Assembly (NCBI RefSeq): GCF_029961765.1
Contig: NZ_CP124681.1
Location: 4,092,001-4,156,000 of the forward strand
Direction: 5' to 3'
Length of the DNA: 64,000 nucleotides
From: Nocardioides sp. QY071
GTDB lineage: Bacteria > Actinomycetota > Actinomycetes > Propionibacteriales > Nocardioidaceae
This document shows, one piece after another, positions 47,295 to 55,367 of this stretch (position 1 is the stretch's first letter; the number at the start of each line of letters is the position of its first letter). The notes under the pieces are model-generated. The model was not told where the DNA came from. It worked only from the letters and a program-made list of their open reading frames with translations, and searched no databases. The position numbers and the translations under genes were made by a program.

Positions 47295-48563
47295 GTGGAC
47301 AAGCCGCCGTACGTCCCGCTGGACCAGGTCGACCTGGTCGACCTCGACCGCTTCGCCGGCCCCGAGGCCTGGGGCATGCTCGACACCCTCCGCGCGGAGG
47401 CCCCGGTGTTCTGGCAGCGCGAGACCGACGGTGGCCACGGCTTCTGGGCCGTCACCAAGCACGCCGACATCTGCGAGGTCGACAAGGACCCGGAGACGTT
47501 CACGTCGACCAACTTCGTGAACCTCGAGGAGGTCGAGCCCGAGCTGCAGGAGGCCCGCCGCTCCATCCTCGAGATGGACGGCCTGCGCCACCGCGCCCTG
47601 CGCAAGCTCATCTCGCGCGAGTTCAGCCGCCCCAACCTGATGCGCAACTACGAGGACCTGCTGCGCGACATCACCCGCGCCACCGTCGACGCGGCGCTGG
47701 CCAAGGGCGAGTTCGACTTCGTCGAGGACGTCAGCGCGGACTTCCCGATCCAGGTGCTGGCCCGGCTGCTCGACGTACCCCAGGAGAAGACCGGCCAGCT
47801 CATCGACTGGGGCAACGAGATCATCGGGTTCTCCGACCCCGAGCACGCCAAGATCCTGATCTCCGACGCGGAGAGCGAGCAGTACAAGCACCTGCCGTTC
47901 CGCTCCCCCGTCTCGCAGGAGGTCTTCGACTACGGCCGCGAGCTCGCCGCCGGGCGGCGCGGTGGAGAAGGGACCGACCTGGTCAGCCAGCTGGTCAACA
48001 AGATCCCCGAGGACGGCCAGGCCATGTCGGCCTCGGAGTACGACTCGTACTTCCTGCTCCTCGTCGTCGCCGGCAACGAGACCACCCGCCACACGATCAC
48101 CCACTCGATGCTCGCCCTGATCGAGCACCCCGAGCAGCTCGCCAAGCTGCAGGCCGACCCGTCGCTCATCCCCGACGCCGTCGAGGAGTTCCTGCGCTGG
48201 GCCTCCCCCGTCTACCACTTCCGTCGTACCGCCACCCGCGACGTCGAGCTGGGCGGCCAGGAGATCAAGGAGGGCGACAAGGTCGTCATGTGGTTCGCCT
48301 CCGGCAACCGCGACGAGGACGTCTTCGAGAACCCCTACGACTTCGACGTCACCCGCAAGAACATCGACCACGTCACCTTCGGCAAGGGCAGCCCCCACCT
48401 GTGCATGGGCAACAACCTGGCCCGCATGGAGATCCGGCTGATGTTCGAGGAGCTGATCCCCCGGCTCGCCTCGATCGAGCTGAACGGCGATGTCCGCCGG
48501 GTGCGCAGCAACTTCGTCAACGGCATCAAGACGCTGCCGGTCAAGGTCACCACCAAGGACTGA
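47295..48563 (+). CDS. Cytochrome P450
   Basis: This 422-aa bacterial class I P450 has I-helix 'AGNETTR' at 259-265 (oxygen activation), the ExxR motif in 'EEFLRW', and the heme loop 'FGKGSPHLCMG' with Cys370. The start is GTG 47295 with GGAG 7 bases upstream. It diverges from the ring-fission operon and shares its pair of operators, so it probably hydroxylates or dealkylates a pathway intermediate. The ferredoxin partner is not adjacent; the reductase at 50103-51071 is a possible electron donor. Confidence 0.92.
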   Translation: MDKPPYVPLDQVDLVDLDRFAGPEAWGMLDTLRAEAPVFWQRETDGGHGFWAVTKHADICEVDKDPETFTSTNFVNLEEVEPELQEARRSILEMDGLRHRALRKLISREFSRPNLMRNYEDLLRDITRATVDAALAKGEFDFVEDVSADFPIQVLARLLDVPQEKTGQLIDWGNEIIGFSDPEHAKILISDAESEQYKHLPFRSPVSQEVFDYGRELAAGRRGGEGTDLVSQLVNKIPEDGQAMSASEYDSYFLLLVVAGNETTRHTITHSMLALIEHPEQLAKLQADPSLIPDAVEEFLRWASPVYHFRRTATRDVELGGQEIKEGDKVVMWFASGNRDEDVFENPYDFDVTRKNIDHVTFGKGSPHLCMGNNLARMEIRLMFEELIPRLASIELNGDVRRVRSNFVNGIKTLPVKVTTKD

Positions 48564-48593
48564 CGACCAGCTCCCCCGCTCCCTGCGAGACGG

Positions 48594-48634
48594 ACCGAGG
48601 CCCCGCCGCCCCGACCGGGTGGCGGGGCCTCGGT
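48594..48634. terminator. Intrinsic terminator after the P450 gene
   Basis: ACCGAGGCCCCGCC (48594-48607) pairs perfectly with GGCGGGGCCTCGGT (48621-48634) across a 13-base loop, 30 bases after the P450 stop. Confidence 0.8.
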
Positions 48635-48867
48635 GCCTCTCCGGCAGCGTGGGGCCGTGCGAGCGCAAGTAACACGCCGTCCACGCGACTACCCGTCGGT
48701 TTGTCAGCGAACCGGGCCCGCTCGAGCCGGATTCTGCTGAGAGGTGGCGAGCGGTCCGGCGAACAACGTATTACACGGGATCGGCGCGGATCGGATGAAG
48801 CCGGCTGATCCGATCGACGCCGGTGAGGTCCGCCGGCCGTGGGGCCAGCGCCCCACGCCCGTCCTCA
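48635..48867. other. Noncoding stretch between convergent operons
   Basis: No gene is supported. The only notable feature is GCGACTACCCG at 48685-48695, which recurs at 48991-49001 inside the adjacent inverted repeat. Confidence 0.5.
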
Positions 48868-49065
48868 CTTGTAACTAAGTGTTACGTCGTGAATTGCCCC
48901 ACCACAGCGCCCGGGTAGTAGCCACAGCACCGAGGTAGTTGCCTGCGCACAAGGGCACGGCCGAACCGAGCGGACCAGCGGGACGCCGGCGCGACTACCC
49001 GGGCGCTCTGGCCACTACCCGGGCGCTGTCGCACCGAAATGCGCGACGTAACACTTAGTTACAAG
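48868..49065. repeat. 198-bp nested inverted repeat
   Basis: Outer arms of 22 bases (48868-48889 and 49044-49065) are perfect reverse complements. Inner arms of 19 bases (48905-48923 and 49010-49028) match with one mismatch. On both sides exactly 15 unmatched bases separate outer and inner arms. Each outer arm contains GTAAC-N5-GTTAC, itself a palindrome (48871-48885, 49048-49062). ACTACCCGGGCGCT occurs twice directly (48994, 49014) and once inverted (48906). The element begins 5 bases after the Rieske-like gene's stop. It may be a miniature mobile element, a paired operator or a large terminator. Confidence 0.8.
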
Positions 49066-49070
49066 GGGCC

Positions 49071-50090
49071 TCAGCCCTCGTCAGCCACCAACCGCCGCAG
49101 GATCTTGCGCACCTGCAGGGCGGCCAGGTCGGCGGCGACGTTGACGTCCTCGCCGTACCCGTCGCGGTCGATGACCTGCTGCATCGTCTCGAGGATCTCG
49201 CGCACCTTGAGGTAGTACGACTCGAAGATCGGCCGCAGCATCTCGGAGGCCTCGGCCCCGGGTGCGAAGTTGCGGCTCACCCGCCACAGGTGGCGGGTGT
49301 GGCGCTCGTCGACGGGGGTGACGGCGTGGGTGAACCGGAAGGTCTGGGTGCCGCCCTCCTCGGCCGGCAGCAGCACGTCCCAGCGGTCGGCCCACAGGCC
49401 GGGGGCGAGGAAGGCGCCCTCCTCGCGCTGCGGGTACGACGCCGTGGTGGACGCGCCGGAGATCTTGGCCTGCCACTCGGGCAGGGGCGCGGCGGGCCAG
49501 TCGCGGTGGAAGTGGACGGTGGTCTCGGTGAGCTCCACCTCGAGGGCGGGGGCGACGCCGGTCAGCGCGGGCGGCGAGATGACCGGGTCGACGACGGCGA
49601 CGTGGGTGATGTCGGCGAAGTTGTCGTGCAGCAGGCCGACGCCGGCCGCGGTCTCCCACGCGCCGCCGAAGCTCTCCCACGCGGCATCGGTGAGCCACGG
49701 CGTGGAGACCGGCGAGCGCAGCGAGGCCAGGGAGGGCTCGCCGAGCCAGACCCAGACGAGGTCGCCCTCCTCGACGACCGGGTACGACGGCACCCGGGCG
49801 CCGTAGGGCACCTGGGCCTGGGAGGGGACCCGGACGCAGGCGCCGGTGCGGTCGTAGGCGAAGCCGGAGTAGCCGGACACGATCGTGTCGCCGTCGACGT
49901 GGCCGAGGCTGAGCGGGTAGGGGCGATGGGCGTCGCGGTCGCCGAGGGCGACGACGCTGCCGTCGGACACCCGGAACAGGACGACGGGCGTGTCGAGCGC
50001 GCGGGTCCCGAAGGGCGCCTCGCCGACCTCGCCGGACGCGGCGAGGGCGTACCAGGCGTTGCGCGGGTAACCGGTGCTGCGGTCTCTCAT
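49071..50090 (-). CDS. Rieske-oxygenase-like protein with lost cluster ligands
   Basis: This 339-aa protein aligns with VanA-type oxygenase alpha subunits from end to end (YPRNAWYALAASGEV, then the Rieske region, then the catalytic domain). The first [2Fe-2S] motif, normally Cys-x-His, reads Asp-Ala-His (GDRDAHRPYPLSLG). The second, normally Cys-x-x-His, reads Ser-Gly-Tyr-Ser (TIVSGYSGF). In the mononuclear-iron site the second His is Asp (NFADITHVAVVD). Three of four cluster ligands and one iron ligand are thus missing, each by unmistakable codons (GAC, TCC, TCC, GAC). The frame is intact, so it is not an ordinary pseudogene. It follows its reductase gene by 12 bases. The activity is unknown; a non-redox hydrolase or binding role is possible. 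Confidence 0.85.
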   Translation of the reverse strand: MRDRSTGYPRNAWYALAASGEVGEAPFGTRALDTPVVLFRVSDGSVVALGDRDAHRPYPLSLGHVDGDTIVSGYSGFAYDRTGACVRVPSQAQVPYGARVPSYPVVEEGDLVWVWLGEPSLASLRSPVSTPWLTDAAWESFGGAWETAAGVGLLHDNFADITHVAVVDPVISPPALTGVAPALEVELTETTVHFHRDWPAAPLPEWQAKISGASTTASYPQREEGAFLAPGLWADRWDVLLPAEEGGTQTFRFTHAVTPVDERHTRHLWRVSRNFAPGAEASEMLRPIFESYYLKVREILETMQQVIDRDGYGEDVNVAADLAALQVRKILRRLVADEG

Positions 50091-50102
50091 CTCAGGCTCC
50101 CG

Positions 50103-51071
50103 TCAGAGGTCGAGCGTCAGGCTCTCGCCGCGGCAGCGGGAGACGCAGATCATCATGAACTCGTTGGACTCCTTCTCCTCCTCGTTGAGGATGGAGTCGC
50201 GGTGCTCGACGTCGCCCTCGACCACCTCGGTCTCGCAGGTGCCGCAGACGCCCTCGAGGCAGGAGCCGACGACGCTGACACCGGCCTCGCGGCAGACCTC
50301 GAAGATCGACTTGTCGGCGGGCACCTCGAGGGTGAGACCGGAGCGCTGGAGGACCAGCTCGAAGGCCGAGTCCTGCTCGTCGGCGGCGGGTGCCTTGGCC
50401 GAGAAGCGCTCCAGGTGGAGGCTGCCGGCCGGCCAGGAGGCGGCGCACCGCTCCTCGACCGCGTCGAGCAGTCCGGTCGGGCCGCAGGTGTAGACCAGCG
50501 TGCCCGGCGCCGGCGCCCCGAGCAGCGCGTCGAGGTCGGGGAAGCCCGCCTCGTCCTGCGGGAGGAGGGTCACCTTGTCGCCGTACGCCGCCAGCTCGTC
50601 GAGGAACGCCATCGACGAGCGTGACCGGCCGCCGTAGACCAGGCGCCAGTCGGCGCCGGAGGCCTCGGCCTCGGCGATCATCGGCAGCATCGGCGTGATC
50701 CCGATGCCGCCGGCGATGAACAGGTAGCGCGGGGAGGCGACCATCGGGAAGTGGTTGCGCGGGCCGCGCACCCGGACGGTGGCGCCCTCGTGCAGCTCGG
50801 CGTGCACGGCCTTGGAGCCGCCCCGGCTGTCGGGGGCGCGGAGCACCCCGACCCGGTAGGAGCGGGTGTCGGCGGGGCTGCCGCACAGGGAGTACTGGCG
50901 GACCAGGTCCTCCCCCAGCACCAGGTCGATGTGGGCCCCGGGCGTCCACGGCGGCAGTGCCGTGCCGTCCTCGGCGGCCAGCGTCAGCGTCACCACGTCG
51001 GTCGCGGCCTCGACGGCGGCGACCACCGTCAGGTCCGCCTCGAACTCCCGCACGATCGGTTGCGTCGTCAC
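50103..51071 (-). CDS. VanB-type ferredoxin reductase (FMN/NAD plus [2Fe-2S])
   Basis: This 322-aa phthalate-dioxygenase-reductase-like protein starts at GTG 51071 (GGAG 8 bases upstream). FMN-binding 'RQYSLCGSP', NAD-binding 'LFIAGGIGITPMLPM' and 'VYTCGPTGLLDAV', and an intact plant-type ferredoxin domain 'CLEGVCGTCETEVVEG' plus a final 'MMICVSRC' are present. It normally passes electrons from NADH to a Rieske oxygenase. Here its adjacent oxygenase lacks the receiving cluster, so the P450 may be the real acceptor (inference). Confidence 0.92.
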   Translation of the reverse strand: MTTQPIVREFEADLTVVAAVEAATDVVTLTLAAEDGTALPPWTPGAHIDLVLGEDLVRQYSLCGSPADTRSYRVGVLRAPDSRGGSKAVHAELHEGATVRVRGPRNHFPMVASPRYLFIAGGIGITPMLPMIAEAEASGADWRLVYGGRSRSSMAFLDELAAYGDKVTLLPQDEAGFPDLDALLGAPAPGTLVYTCGPTGLLDAVEERCAASWPAGSLHLERFSAKAPAADEQDSAFELVLQRSGLTLEVPADKSIFEVCREAGVSVVGSCLEGVCGTCETEVVEGDVEHRDSILNEEEKESNEFMMICVSRCRGESLTLDL

Positions 51072-51099
51072 GAGCTTCTCTCCCCTCTCGCCGCCCACC

Positions 51100-52452
51100 T
51101 CACAGGTGGTAGGCGTACTCCCGGAACTCCCAGTCGGTCACCCACTGGCTGAACCGCTCCAGCTCGTTGCGCTTGTAGGCCACGAAGGTCTCGACGAACG
51201 CCGGGCCGAGGATGTCGGCCAGGTCCTTGTCCTCCTCGAGGGCGTCGATCGCGGTGGCGAGGTCGGACGGCAGCCGGTCGGCCTTGGTCGGGTCGTAGCC
51301 GTAGCCCTCCAGCTTGGCCGGCGGCGTCAGCTTGTCGCGGATGCCGAGGTACGCCGCCGCGAGCAGGCTGGCGATGGCGAGGTAGGGGTTCGCGGAGGCG
51401 TCGCCGAGACGTAGCTCCATCCGCGAGGCGCGACCGCGCTCGGGCGGGATGCGGACCATGGCACTGCGGTTGTCGAGCCCCCAGTCGACCAGCCACGGCG
51501 CGAGCGTGTCGGGCCCGAACCGCTTGTAGGAGTTGACCGTCGGGTTGTGCAGCGCGGCCAGCGCCGGGGCGTGGGCGAGCACGCCGGCGATCGCCGCACG
51601 GCCGATCTCCGACAGCCCGTCGTCGCCGTCCGGGTCGTCGAAGAGCGGCTTGCCCTCGGCGTCGGTGGTGCTGAAGTGGATGTGGAAGCCGGAGCCGCCC
51701 TCGTCGTTGAACGGCTTGGCCATGAAGGTCGCCATCTTGCCGCGGCGCCGCGAGATCTCCTGCACGGCGGTCTTGAACCGGAAGGCCCGGTCGGCGGCGT
51801 CGAGCGCGTCGGAGTGCCACAGGTTGATCTCGAACTGGCCGCCCGAGAACTCGTGGTTGGCCGCCACCACGTCGAGCCCGTACGCCGACAGCTCGCGCAG
51901 CGAGGAGAGCAGGGTGTTCTCCGGGTCGCCCTTGAGGCCGGCCACGTAGACGTTGCCGGTGGCGTCGCCGTACCGGCGCCAGCCGTTGGGCTTGGTCTCG
52001 TCCTCCTCGAGGACGTAGAACTCGAGCTCCGGGCCGACCACGGGGTTCATGCCCAGCTCGGCGAACCGGTCGATGACCCGCTTGAGCACCTGGCGCGGGC
52101 TCTCCTCGGACGAGGAGCCGTCCGGGTTGTAGACGTCGCCGATGACGTGGGCGACGCCCGGCTCCCACGGCACCGCACGCGCCGTGGCGAGGTCGGGGAC
52201 CACGACGATGTCGGGCAGCCCCGCAGACAGGCCGCCGGCGATGTCGATGACATCGCCCATCGGCGAGGTGGCGTAGACCGAGCGGCAGAAGGCGACCCCG
52301 TCGCCGACGGTCCGGTCGAACCGGTTGGCCAGGACGTCCCGGCCACGCTCGGTGCCGATCAGGTCGCTGTAGCCGATGCGGACGACGTCGATCCCGTCCT
52401 CTGCGAACTGCTGGGCAGCCACGCGCAGGGCGTTCTCGTCGATGTGCTCCAC
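51100..52452 (-). CDS. Glutamine-synthetase-like gamma-glutamyl-amine ligase
   Basis: This 450-aa GS-fold enzyme has 'VGPELEFYVLEEDE', 'NHEFSGGQFEINLWHS', 'GSGFHIHFSTTDAEG' and 'NPTVNSYKRFGPDTLAPW', the metal and glutamate/ATP-binding stations. 'DNRSAMVRIPPERGRASRMELRLGDASANPYLAIA' and the absence of an adenylylation-type tyrosine region fit the GlnA3/GlnA4/PuuA-like ligases that couple glutamate to an amine. It lies between a permease and an oxygenase pair, suggesting that the imported amine is activated as a gamma-glutamyl amide before oxidation. Confidence 0.88.
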   Translation of the reverse strand: MEHIDENALRVAAQQFAEDGIDVVRIGYSDLIGTERGRDVLANRFDRTVGDGVAFCRSVYATSPMGDVIDIAGGLSAGLPDIVVVPDLATARAVPWEPGVAHVIGDVYNPDGSSSEESPRQVLKRVIDRFAELGMNPVVGPELEFYVLEEDETKPNGWRRYGDATGNVYVAGLKGDPENTLLSSLRELSAYGLDVVAANHEFSGGQFEINLWHSDALDAADRAFRFKTAVQEISRRRGKMATFMAKPFNDEGGSGFHIHFSTTDAEGKPLFDDPDGDDGLSEIGRAAIAGVLAHAPALAALHNPTVNSYKRFGPDTLAPWLVDWGLDNRSAMVRIPPERGRASRMELRLGDASANPYLAIASLLAAAYLGIRDKLTPPAKLEGYGYDPTKADRLPSDLATAIDALEEDKDLADILGPAFVETFVAYKRNELERFSQWVTDWEFREYAYHL

Positions 52453-52486
52453 GGTCAGTCTCCGTTCGTCTCTCTCATCAGGTCCA

Positions 52487-53947
52487 TCATCGGCCGGGGG
52501 CGGCGTCGGTGGCGAGGTGGTCGTCGAAGCGCTCCAGGTCGCTCGACAGGGCGTCGTAGACCGACGACCGGGAGTTGCGCAGGTAGAGGGCGTAGCCGAT
52601 GCCGCCGACGAGCGCCGCGACCAGCAGCCACGGCAGCGAGTTCACCGCCTTGGAGTCGGATCCGGCGACGATCTCGAAGTGCTTGAAGGCGAGCGCGACG
52701 GCGAAGCACAGGCCGAGGAAGCCGAGCCCGGGCGCGATCAGGGTGGAGCCGATCCGCGGGTCGTTCTTGCGGCGGAAGTGGACCACGATCGACAGCGCGG
52801 CGAGCGCCTGCAGGACCAGGATGGCCAGGGTGCCGAAGCCGAGCATGCTCGGGACGACGGTCAGGATCGGGTCGGCGCCGGCGATCGCGAAGATCACCGC
52901 GACGGTGACCGCGAAGGCGGCCTGCACCGTGCTGGCGACGTACGGCGCACCGCTGGGCCCGGTCTTCGAGAGCACCTGCGGCAGGATCCGCGCCCGGCCC
53001 AGCGAGAAGATGTAGCGGCTCGAGGAGTTGTGGAAGGCGAGCATCGCGGCGAAGAGGCTGACCAGCAGCAGCCAGTTCATGACGTCGGTCAGGAAGCCGC
53101 CGATGTAGGTGTCGGCGAGGCTGAACACCAGGTCGCCGGTCGGCAGGTGCGCGATCGCGGTGTCCTGCGCCTGCGCGACGCCGGTGGCGCTGACGACGGC
53201 CCAGGTGGTGACGCCGAGGATGACGCCGATGAGGGTGATCGCGACGTAGGTCGCCCGCGGGACCGTGGTGAGCGGGTTCTTCGCCTCCTCGCTGAACAGC
53301 GAGGTCGCCTCGAAGCCGAGGAAGCCGGTGGCGGCGAGCAGCAGGCCGATCGAGAGCGAGCCGGAGGTGATCGAGTCGAAGGAGAACGCCGAGAAGGAGT
53401 AGCCGTCCTTGAACAGCACGGCGACGTCGAAGACGATCAGGATCGAGGTCTCCAGGACCAGCGAGACGCCGAGGATCTTCGAGCTGAAGTCGACGCCGCG
53501 CAGCGCCATCAGGTAGCAGACCGCGATCGAGGCCAGGCCCCAGAAGAGCCAGGGCATGTCGAGGCCGGTCTTGTCGGCGATCACGATCTTCATGAAGAAG
53601 CCGCTGGTGCCGATGGTGCCGACGACGAAGAAGTTGTAGCCGAGCATCGCGATGAAGCCGGCGGCGAGGCCGGCCGGACGGCCGAGGCCCTTGACGACGA
53701 AGGCGTAGAAGCCGCCCGCGTTGACCAGCTCGCTCGACATCTTGCCGTAGCCGATCGCGAAGAGCAGCAGGACGACGGCGACGGCGAGGAACGCGAACGG
53801 CGTACCCCCTCCGTTGCCCAGGGCGATCGCCAGGGAGGCGACCACCACCATGCCGGTCAGCGGCGCGACCGCTGCCAGGACCAGGAAGACGATCGCCCCG
53901 ACGCCGAGCGCATTCCTGCGGAGTGTGGTGTTGACGGTGTCCGACAT
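52487..53947 (-). CDS. APC-superfamily amino acid/amine permease
   Basis: This 486-aa membrane protein of about 12 helices starts at ATG 53947 with AAGGAG 5 bases upstream. Family features include 'RRNALGVGAIVFLVLAAVAPLTG' (helix 1 with its unwound Gly region), 'ELVNAGGFYAFVVKGLGRPAG', 'FLGFEATSLFSEEAKNP' and 'YIFSLGRARILPQVLSKT'. It is the first gene of the permease-ligase-reductase-oxygenase operon. The likely substrate is the amine processed by the GS-like ligase. Confidence 0.9.
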   Translation of the reverse strand: MSDTVNTTLRRNALGVGAIVFLVLAAVAPLTGMVVVASLAIALGNGGGTPFAFLAVAVVLLLFAIGYGKMSSELVNAGGFYAFVVKGLGRPAGLAAGFIAMLGYNFFVVGTIGTSGFFMKIVIADKTGLDMPWLFWGLASIAVCYLMALRGVDFSSKILGVSLVLETSILIVFDVAVLFKDGYSFSAFSFDSITSGSLSIGLLLAATGFLGFEATSLFSEEAKNPLTTVPRATYVAITLIGVILGVTTWAVVSATGVAQAQDTAIAHLPTGDLVFSLADTYIGGFLTDVMNWLLLVSLFAAMLAFHNSSSRYIFSLGRARILPQVLSKTGPSGAPYVASTVQAAFAVTVAVIFAIAGADPILTVVPSMLGFGTLAILVLQALAALSIVVHFRRKNDPRIGSTLIAPGLGFLGLCFAVALAFKHFEIVAGSDSKAVNSLPWLLVAALVGGIGYALYLRNSRSSVYDALSSDLERFDDHLATDAAPGR

Positions 53948-54007
53948 CGGGACTCCTTCGCTGTACGCGCGGCCGGGGCCGGCGGTGCCCGGCAACCCTT
54001 TCGCCGG

Positions 54008-54027
54008 ATCGTTCGGATCCGTACGAT
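54008..54027. promoter_or_regulatory. MarR-type operator 3, permease side
   Basis: ATCGTTCGGATCCGTACGAT sits 60 bases before the permease start. Nineteen of its bases are identical to the site at 47180-47198. Confidence 0.78.
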
Positions 54028-54078
54028 AGCCGCAATGTGACCCACGGCACCAGACCCCCGGAGGAGGTTTTCCGAAGA

Positions 54079-54098
54079 ATGTTTGCCCCCAAACGATC
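54079..54098. promoter_or_regulatory. MarR-type operator 4, marR side
   Basis: ATGTTTGCCCCCAAACGATC contains GTTTG/CAAAC arms with the same CAAACGATC end as the site at 47251-47270. It lies 16 bases before the preferred marR start, as expected for autorepression. Confidence 0.68.
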
Positions 54099-54114
54099 TC
54101 GGCAGACCGAGGTC

Positions 54115-54639
54115 ATGGCTACGCTGACCCGCATGCCGGACCGCCACACGCTCGAGGAGACCGAGCGCGCGATGAAGGACCACGTGGGCGCACTCCCCCT
54201 GGACTTCGCCGCCGCGAACGCCCTGTCGAACCTGTTCCGCGCCGCCAACGCGGTGCGCAGCGAGCTGACCAACCGGGTGCTGCGCCAGCACGACATGACC
54301 TGGACCGGGTTCGTCGTGCTGTGGGTGGTCTGGATCTGGGACGGCATGGAGACCCGTCACGTGGCCGAGTCGGCCGACATCTCCAAGGCCACCCTGACCG
54401 GCGTCGTGAAGACGCTCGAGGCGCGCGGCCTGATCGCGCGCGAGGGCGACGACAACGACCGTCGCCTGGTCCGGCTCCGGCTGACCCCCGAGGGGATCAG
54501 CCTGATGGAGCAGCTCTACCCCGAGTTCAACGCGGTCGAGTCGGAGATCATCAGCCAGCTCTCGGACCGCAAGGTCACCACCTTCACCAAGACCCTGCGC
54601 GAGGTCGTCAACGCGGTCGAGGGCCAGGACGCGGACTAG
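54115..54639 (+). CDS. MarR-family transcriptional regulator of the catabolic regulon
   Basis: This 174-aa regulator starts at ATG 54115, chosen because upstream in-frame starts would place operator 4 inside the gene. The winged helix is clear: 'VAESADISKATLTGVVKTLEARGLIARE' and 'DNDRRLVRLRLTPEGISLMEQLYPEF' (wing with Asp-x-Arg). Six matching operators in three divergent gaps nearby make it the best candidate repressor for the ring-fission operon, P450, permease operon, itself and the amidase unit. Its TAG stop shares CTAG with the convergent amidotransferase gene. Confidence 0.88.
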   Translation: MATLTRMPDRHTLEETERAMKDHVGALPLDFAAANALSNLFRAANAVRSELTNRVLRQHDMTWTGFVVLWVVWIWDGMETRHVAESADISKATLTGVVKTLEARGLIAREGDDNDRRLVRLRLTPEGISLMEQLYPEFNAVESEIISQLSDRKVTTFTKTLREVVNAVEGQDAD

Positions 54640-55367
54640 GGCCGCCCCTGGACCAGCGCCCGGTCCCGCGCCGCGTCGACCAGCGCACGGAACAGCCCGG
54701 CCTGGGCCGGGTCGGTGGCCGCGGTGTCCTCGGGGTGCCACTGGATGCCGAGGTACCAGCCCTGGGCGCCGGCCAGCTCCACGGCCTCGATGACGCCGTC
54801 GGCGGACTCGGCGACGGCCCGCAGGCCCGCGCCGGGACGTCCGATGCCCTGGTGGTGGTAGCAGGAGATGCTCGGCGAGGTCCCGACGATGCCCGCGAGC
54901 AGCGAGTCGGGCTCCACGGCGATCTCGTGGACGACGTGGCGGTGCGTGCGCTCCCCCAGGTCCTGGATCAGGTCGCCTCCCAGCGCCACGTTGACGACCT
55001 GGTTGCCGCGGCAGATCGCCAACAGCGGCAGGCCGGTGCCGAGGGCGTGGCGGGCGACGGCGAGGTCGAAGGCGTCCTGCTCCTCGTCGACGTCGTACTC
55101 CGTCGAGTGCGCCTCCTGGCCCGCCCACCGCGCGGCCAGGTCGCCCCCGCCGGGCAGCAGCACGCCGTCGGCGTACCAGAGGCGGGCGGCGACCTCGGCG
55201 TCGTCGACCTGCGCGCCCGGGGCGACCGGGTGCACCACGAGCGGCTCGCCGCCGGCGGCGTACACCGCCTCGGCGAGAGCGCGGGCCGTCACGTCGGCGC
55301 GGTAGCGCAGCGCCGACGCGGACTCGGAGAACCGCGCCGGGACGGCGATCAGCGGGCGGCGGCTCAT
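54636..55367 (-). CDS. Gamma-glutamyl hydrolase (PuuD-like, peptidase C26)
   Basis: This 243-aa class I amidotransferase-fold hydrolase has 'GVLLPGGGDLAARWAG', nucleophile Cys in 'LLAICRGNQVVNVALGG', 'YHHQGIGRPG' and the His/Glu 'GIQWHPEDTAAT'. PuuD-type enzymes cleave gamma-glutamyl-GABA; AtdA2-like homologues act in aniline degradation. The ATG overlaps the amidase stop (ATGA). Together with the GS-like ligase it would close a gamma-glutamylation cycle. Confidence 0.88.
   Translation of the reverse strand: MSRRPLIAVPARFSESASALRYRADVTARALAEAVYAAGGEPLVVHPVAPGAQVDDAEVAARLWYADGVLLPGGGDLAARWAGQEAHSTEYDVDEEQDAFDLAVARHALGTGLPLLAICRGNQVVNVALGGDLIQDLGERTHRHVVHEIAVEPDSLLAGIVGTSPSISCYHHQGIGRPGAGLRAVAESADGVIEAVELAGAQGWYLGIQWHPEDTAATDPAQAGLFRALVDAARDRALVQGRP

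Noticed and set aside
49071..50090. Calling the Rieske-like gene a pseudogene
   Set aside because: The frame is full length with normal codon use and a good start, and domain residues outside the metal sites are conserved. Loss of ligands alone does not show decay.
51100..52452. Housekeeping glutamine synthetase GlnA
   Set aside because: The operon context (permease, reductase, oxygenase-like gene) and sequence features fit the gamma-glutamyl-amine ligase branch better.
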